Shown piece after piece: positions 61,238 to 64,000 of a stretch of DNA of 64,000 bases. The position numbers were made by a program, and so were the translations under genes. Under the pieces are notes generated by a model that saw nothing but the letters and a program-made list of their open reading frames with translations, did not search any database and was not told where the DNA came from. This DNA comes from an uncultured Bacteroidota bacterium. Its GTDB lineage: Bacteria; Bacteroidota; Bacteroidia; Bacteroidales; UBA12481. The stretch's first letter is position 1; every line of letters begins with the position of its first letter. The stretch covers positions 1 through 64,000 of the forward strand of contig CAINOB010000100.1 of the NCBI GenBank assembly GCA_903851365.1. The letters are read 5' to 3'.

Positions 61238-62500
61238 TTAATAAAGATCTTTTCCGACTATTTGATTGATTTCTTCACCTGATTCAACTAATTGAATTTT
61301 AACTCTTACCAGTTCGGTAAGCACCTCATTATAGGATTCGAAAAAATCCACGAACTCAATCATGGAAACATTTCGTTTTTGAAAATTCTCGATCATCCCT
61401 TTTAATGTTATTTCAAAATCCTGGTTATATAATTTGCTTGCCTTTTGATATTCCGATACCGTTTCCGAATAAAACGCATAGGTGCCCTGCAATTGGCCCA
61501 TAATTTCATTTTTCATGCCAAGCAAATCATATTCAGCCTGATTGAGCTTGAATTGTGATGCCTTAATATTCCCCTGATTACGGTTCCAGACAGGGATCGG
61601 TATTTCGATTCCTGCGGTTATCTCGTTTTTGAAAGCTCCCCCCATCTGGTCATACGAAGTATTGAAATTGATGTCGGGAACCGCCAATCTTTTCTGATAC
61701 TGCAGATATTGCCGTGCAAGGACCTTGTTTTGGTCCATAATGAGCAGATCGGGACGGTTAGCCAAAGCCTCGGCCTTCAATTCTTCAATCGTGTATAGTC
61801 GGATATACTTTGAGATTTCATTTTCGGTATATTCAAACTCGATCGGGGCAGAGGACTGGAGAAGCTTTTGCAGGTCGGCCTGATTATCATAATATTGCTT
61901 GAGTAAATCAGCCCGATCGTCACTCAGCTTTAAAATAGCACCCTTTAAACGGACCAGCTCCTTAAGCGGGATATTTCCTTTATCCACCTGTATCTGATAG
62001 GCAACACTGATCGTATCGAGCAGCGCCATTTGATTGTTGTATTTATCAATCAGGAAACGCTCCTGCCCAACCGCAAAAAGAGCGCTGTGGAGCTTAAATT
62101 TCAGCTGGCGCAGCAGATCCTGAAATTGCAATTCCGCAATCGACTGATTGGTTTTTGCCATCTCAATTTCTGATTTTCGCTTCCCACCCAGTACGATGAG
62201 TTGTTGAAACTGTATCGACTTGTCGCCGTTTTGCCCGGCATGCAAAACTTTTTTATTTTCAGGATCATACGCGTTGAATTCCAAGGATAGAACTGGATTT
62301 GGATAGAGCCTGGCCTGAATGACCTGTGCTTTCTGCGACTCAATATTCATGGAAGATGCCAGCAAACTGAAGTTCCTGGCCAAAAAAAGACTGTCGGCCT
62401 GCCGCAAATTAACCTTAAGGGTATCTCCGGCATGGAGGTTTACTGTCCAGATCAGACCGGCAGCCAGAGTTAAATACTTCAACCCATTCATTTTTGTCAT
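61238..62500 (-). CDS. TolC-family outer-membrane efflux protein (CzcC-like)
   Basis: This is a 420-residue outer-membrane channel subunit with a signal peptide (LTLAAGLIWTVNLHAG). The family shows two repeats of helical hairpins: LYPNPVLSLEFNAYDPEN with Pro-rich strands, then VPDINFNTSYDQMGGAFKNE, EIPIPVWNRNQGNIKA and long helices. Trimers form the exit duct for the RND pump. It precedes the adaptor by one base, and follows the kinase gene after a 63-bp gap, where a metal-responsive promoter could also sit. Confidence 0.93.
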   Translation of the reverse strand: MTKMNGLKYLTLAAGLIWTVNLHAGDTLKVNLRQADSLFLARNFSLLASSMNIESQKAQVIQARLYPNPVLSLEFNAYDPENKKVLHAGQNGDKSIQFQQLIVLGGKRKSEIEMAKTNQSIAELQFQDLLRQLKFKLHSALFAVGQERFLIDKYNNQMALLDTISVAYQIQVDKGNIPLKELVRLKGAILKLSDDRADLLKQYYDNQADLQKLLQSSAPIEFEYTENEISKYIRLYTIEELKAEALANRPDLLIMDQNKVLARQYLQYQKRLAVPDINFNTSYDQMGGAFKNEITAGIEIPIPVWNRNQGNIKASQFKLNQAEYDLLGMKNEIMGQLQGTYAFYSETVSEYQKASKLYNQDFEITLKGMIENFQKRNVSMIEFVDFFESYNEVLTELVRVKIQLVESGEEINQIVGKDLY

Positions 62501-62563
62501 ACTCAGAATTTGATGACAAAAATCCCCGATCCGACCTTAAGGATTCCTTAAGAACGATAAAAT

Positions 62564-63925
62564 TCACCTTAAGGGCAGGGTAATGACAAAAGTATTGGTG
62601 TTATTGCCGGCCGATGCATAGGATACCCGGCCGCCGTGAAGAGTGATAATTTTGTGGATAAAAACCAGGCCTAATCCAAAACCCCTTTTTCCCTGACTAT
62701 TTTCACCCCGGAAAAAATGCTGGAATAAAAACTTTTTTTCCTCCTCGCCGATCACCTTGCCGCTATTCTCAAAATCGATCCTGATTTCTTTCGGCAGGGC
62801 AGTCATTGTTATTTTCGCCTTTCCGTTGTCACTATAATGTATGCAATTCAGCATCAGGTTCATCAATGCCGATTTCACCAGCCGGGCATCAGCAAGGATA
62901 ACCAGTTTGCTTTCCTCATCGGCCTCAGCATATTCAATTGAAAATTGAAAATCGGGATAAATTTTACTAAGTTCTTCAGCTACATCAAAGATCATTTCAT
63001 CGATTCTGAATGAACTGTATTTCGCAATATTTCCGGTTTCCGCATTGGAAATTTCGAGTAGGGCATTAATTATTTCGCTCAGATTGCGGGTATCCTCTTT
63101 TTGAATTTCGATCAGGGCCCTGATTTTTCCAATGTCTGTTTCTTTCTCAATTCTTTCAAAATTTGATACGAGAATGGTAATCGGGGTCTTTAATTCATGG
63201 GAAATATGGTGAACGGCATGTTTCTGGAAGGCAAAGGCATCATTCATCTTCCTGATCAGAATATTGAATTGTTCGCCCAGCTGGGTGATTTCATTTTTCA
63301 GATCTTTGGTCTCGATCGGGATAAACCGCTCGAGAAAATCATAATTGTTGATCCTTTCGGTGATGTCGGCAATTGGCTTGGTTATAATCCTCGAGAGATA
63401 GAGCGAAACCAATACCACAAGCACTGAAATGATGAGAAAAGTGGCAAACAGCACGTTCTTCAGATAATTCAGTTTTGTATATCCGAAAGTGTCAAAAGCC
63501 TTGCTGATACCGTAATAGGCAATGCCTGAATTTTCAATATACACTCCCACCACGTCGTACAATTCATCCTTCTTCTCGATCCACCTCTTGGCAGGGGATA
63601 AATCGTTGATAATTTCCCTTGAAAAGGTAATCGGCGTATCATCAATACTGGAATAAATGAGCTTTCTGTCTTTATCGAATATCAGCAATTTTTCATCAAA
63701 CAACTTATTGATATTCAGTCGGTCGATCTTATTGATGATATTATTGTCAATCTGCTTGATTTCGGTCAGAAACGTCAGTGTAGTGGTAATTTTTTCCTTC
63801 TGCCGCTGCTGAAATTCCTCCTCCCGATACCCTGAAAAAAGGGTATAAATAAGAAAGAGCGCCACGCCGGTCATCAGGATTGTGCTGATCGAGAAATAGA
63901 GCAGTATTTTTCTTCTGATACTCAC
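62564..63925 (-). CDS. HAMP-domain sensor histidine kinase (CusS-like)
   Basis: This 453-residue inner-membrane sensor has two membrane spans (about 9-31 and 155-175) around a periplasmic sensing domain, a HAMP linker (ITKPIADITERINN), an H-box with His243 (HHISHELKTP), an N-box (LMLNCIHYSDNG) and a G-box (GFGLGLVFIHKI). It presumably detects external metal and phosphorylates the adjacent regulator. It starts with GTG and overlaps the regulator stop by 4 bp (GTGA), so the two are co-translated. Metal ligands are not clear in the sensor. Confidence 0.93.
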   Translation of the reverse strand: MSIRRKILLYFSISTILMTGVALFLIYTLFSGYREEEFQQRQKEKITTTLTFLTEIKQIDNNIINKIDRLNINKLFDEKLLIFDKDRKLIYSSIDDTPITFSREIINDLSPAKRWIEKKDELYDVVGVYIENSGIAYYGISKAFDTFGYTKLNYLKNVLFATFLIISVLVVLVSLYLSRIITKPIADITERINNYDFLERFIPIETKDLKNEITQLGEQFNILIRKMNDAFAFQKHAVHHISHELKTPITILVSNFERIEKETDIGKIRALIEIQKEDTRNLSEIINALLEISNAETGNIAKYSSFRIDEMIFDVAEELSKIYPDFQFSIEYAEADEESKLVILADARLVKSALMNLMLNCIHYSDNGKAKITMTALPKEIRIDFENSGKVIGEEEKKFLFQHFFRGENSQGKRGFGLGLVFIHKIITLHGGRVSYASAGNNTNTFVITLPLR

Positions 63926-64000
63926 TTTTCTTCAAAATAATAGCCAAAACCCGGCTTTGTTTTTATCGACTGCTTACCAAACGGCTTATCCACCTTGTTA
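63922..64000 (-). CDS. Response regulator, C-terminal end cut by the window edge
   Basis: The minus strand from the window end reads NKVDKPFGKQSIKTKPGFGY and stops at 63922 after YFEEK, the recognition-helix and wing of an OmpR/PhoB-type DNA-binding domain. The receiver domain lies outside the window. It is the partner of the adjoining histidine kinase and presumably activates the efflux genes downstream of it. Confidence 0.85.
   Translation of the reverse strand, partial: NKVDKPFGKQSIKTKPGFGYYFEEK

Noticed and set aside
1-64000. CRISPR arrays, tRNA, rRNA, riboswitches, prophage
   Set aside because: No direct-repeat and spacer array, no cloverleaf or rRNA segments and no phage structural genes were seen on either strand.

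Overview
The window looks like a chromosomal stretch of a member of the Bacteroidota, probably an environmental polysaccharide-degrading relative of the Bacteroidales. The grounds are: a protein with a type IX secretion sorting domain (43286-45220), many signal-peptide and lipobox proteins, several families typical of this phylum (DUF6807, DUF6702, VPS10-like propellers, a Fibrobacter-type paralogous-domain lipoprotein), promoter-like TAnnTTTG boxes, and little use of Shine-Dalgarno sites. I found no rRNA, tRNA, CRISPR array, prophage or origin. Species cannot be named from this alone.

Layout. 1-4.8 kb is a mobile-element scar: the 3' end of an IS3-family transposase, a decayed IS5-like transposase, a lipoprotein, a complete IS4-family element (2375-3744) sitting in a small secreted-protein gene, and a 5'-truncated rifampin ADP-ribosyltransferase. 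4.9-13.4 kb holds a VIT-family metal transporter, a GH127 enzyme with LamG and Ig-like domains, two envelope proteins, two broken secreted-protein genes, an AlkD-type DNA glycosylase and a thioredoxin-like protein. 13.4-24.1 kb has a sortilin-like propeller protein, a broken DUF4239 membrane protein with a coiled-coil lipoprotein, a Tat-exported Gfo/Idh/MocA oxidoreductase paired with DUF6807, and small redox or hypothetical proteins. 24.2-27.9 kb has a B12-binding radical SAM protein with unusual cysteine spacing, and a polyferredoxin coupled to a membrane-anchored RsbW-like ATPase protein.

28-42 kb is rich in secreted hydrolases: GH36 alpha-galactosidase, M28 peptidase, CE1-like and BD-FAE-like esterases, a GH43-like lipoprotein, an orphan sugar-binding lipoprotein and an M1 peptidase, plus a LOG-family protein and an ORF6N protein. 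42-57 kb holds an M50-like membrane protein, the type IX cargo protein, an S41 protease, a glucuronidase-like barrel fused to about seven membrane spans, a PHP phosphoesterase, VOC and SRPBCC proteins, and a GH30-GH106 pair with overlapping ends. 57-64 kb, all on the minus strand, is a complete RND metal-efflux operon read in the order response regulator, histidine kinase, TolC, adaptor, CzcA-like pump.

How it works together. The glycosidases (GH127, GH36, GH30, GH106, GH43-like, glucuronidase-like) and esterases would together strip arabinose, galactose, rhamnose, glucuronate and acyl groups from plant or algal polysaccharides. There is no SusC/SusD pair in the window, so this is a scattered set rather than a classical utilisation locus. 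Five genes away from the insertion sequences carry one frameshift, one internal stop or a lost 5' end, which means either real gene decay or assembly error. Short intergenic repeats (7-nt GTGACGG-type, 8-nt AATGTGCT-type, a GAAA-loop palindrome) recur next to gene ends and in some cases encode the last or first residues of proteins.
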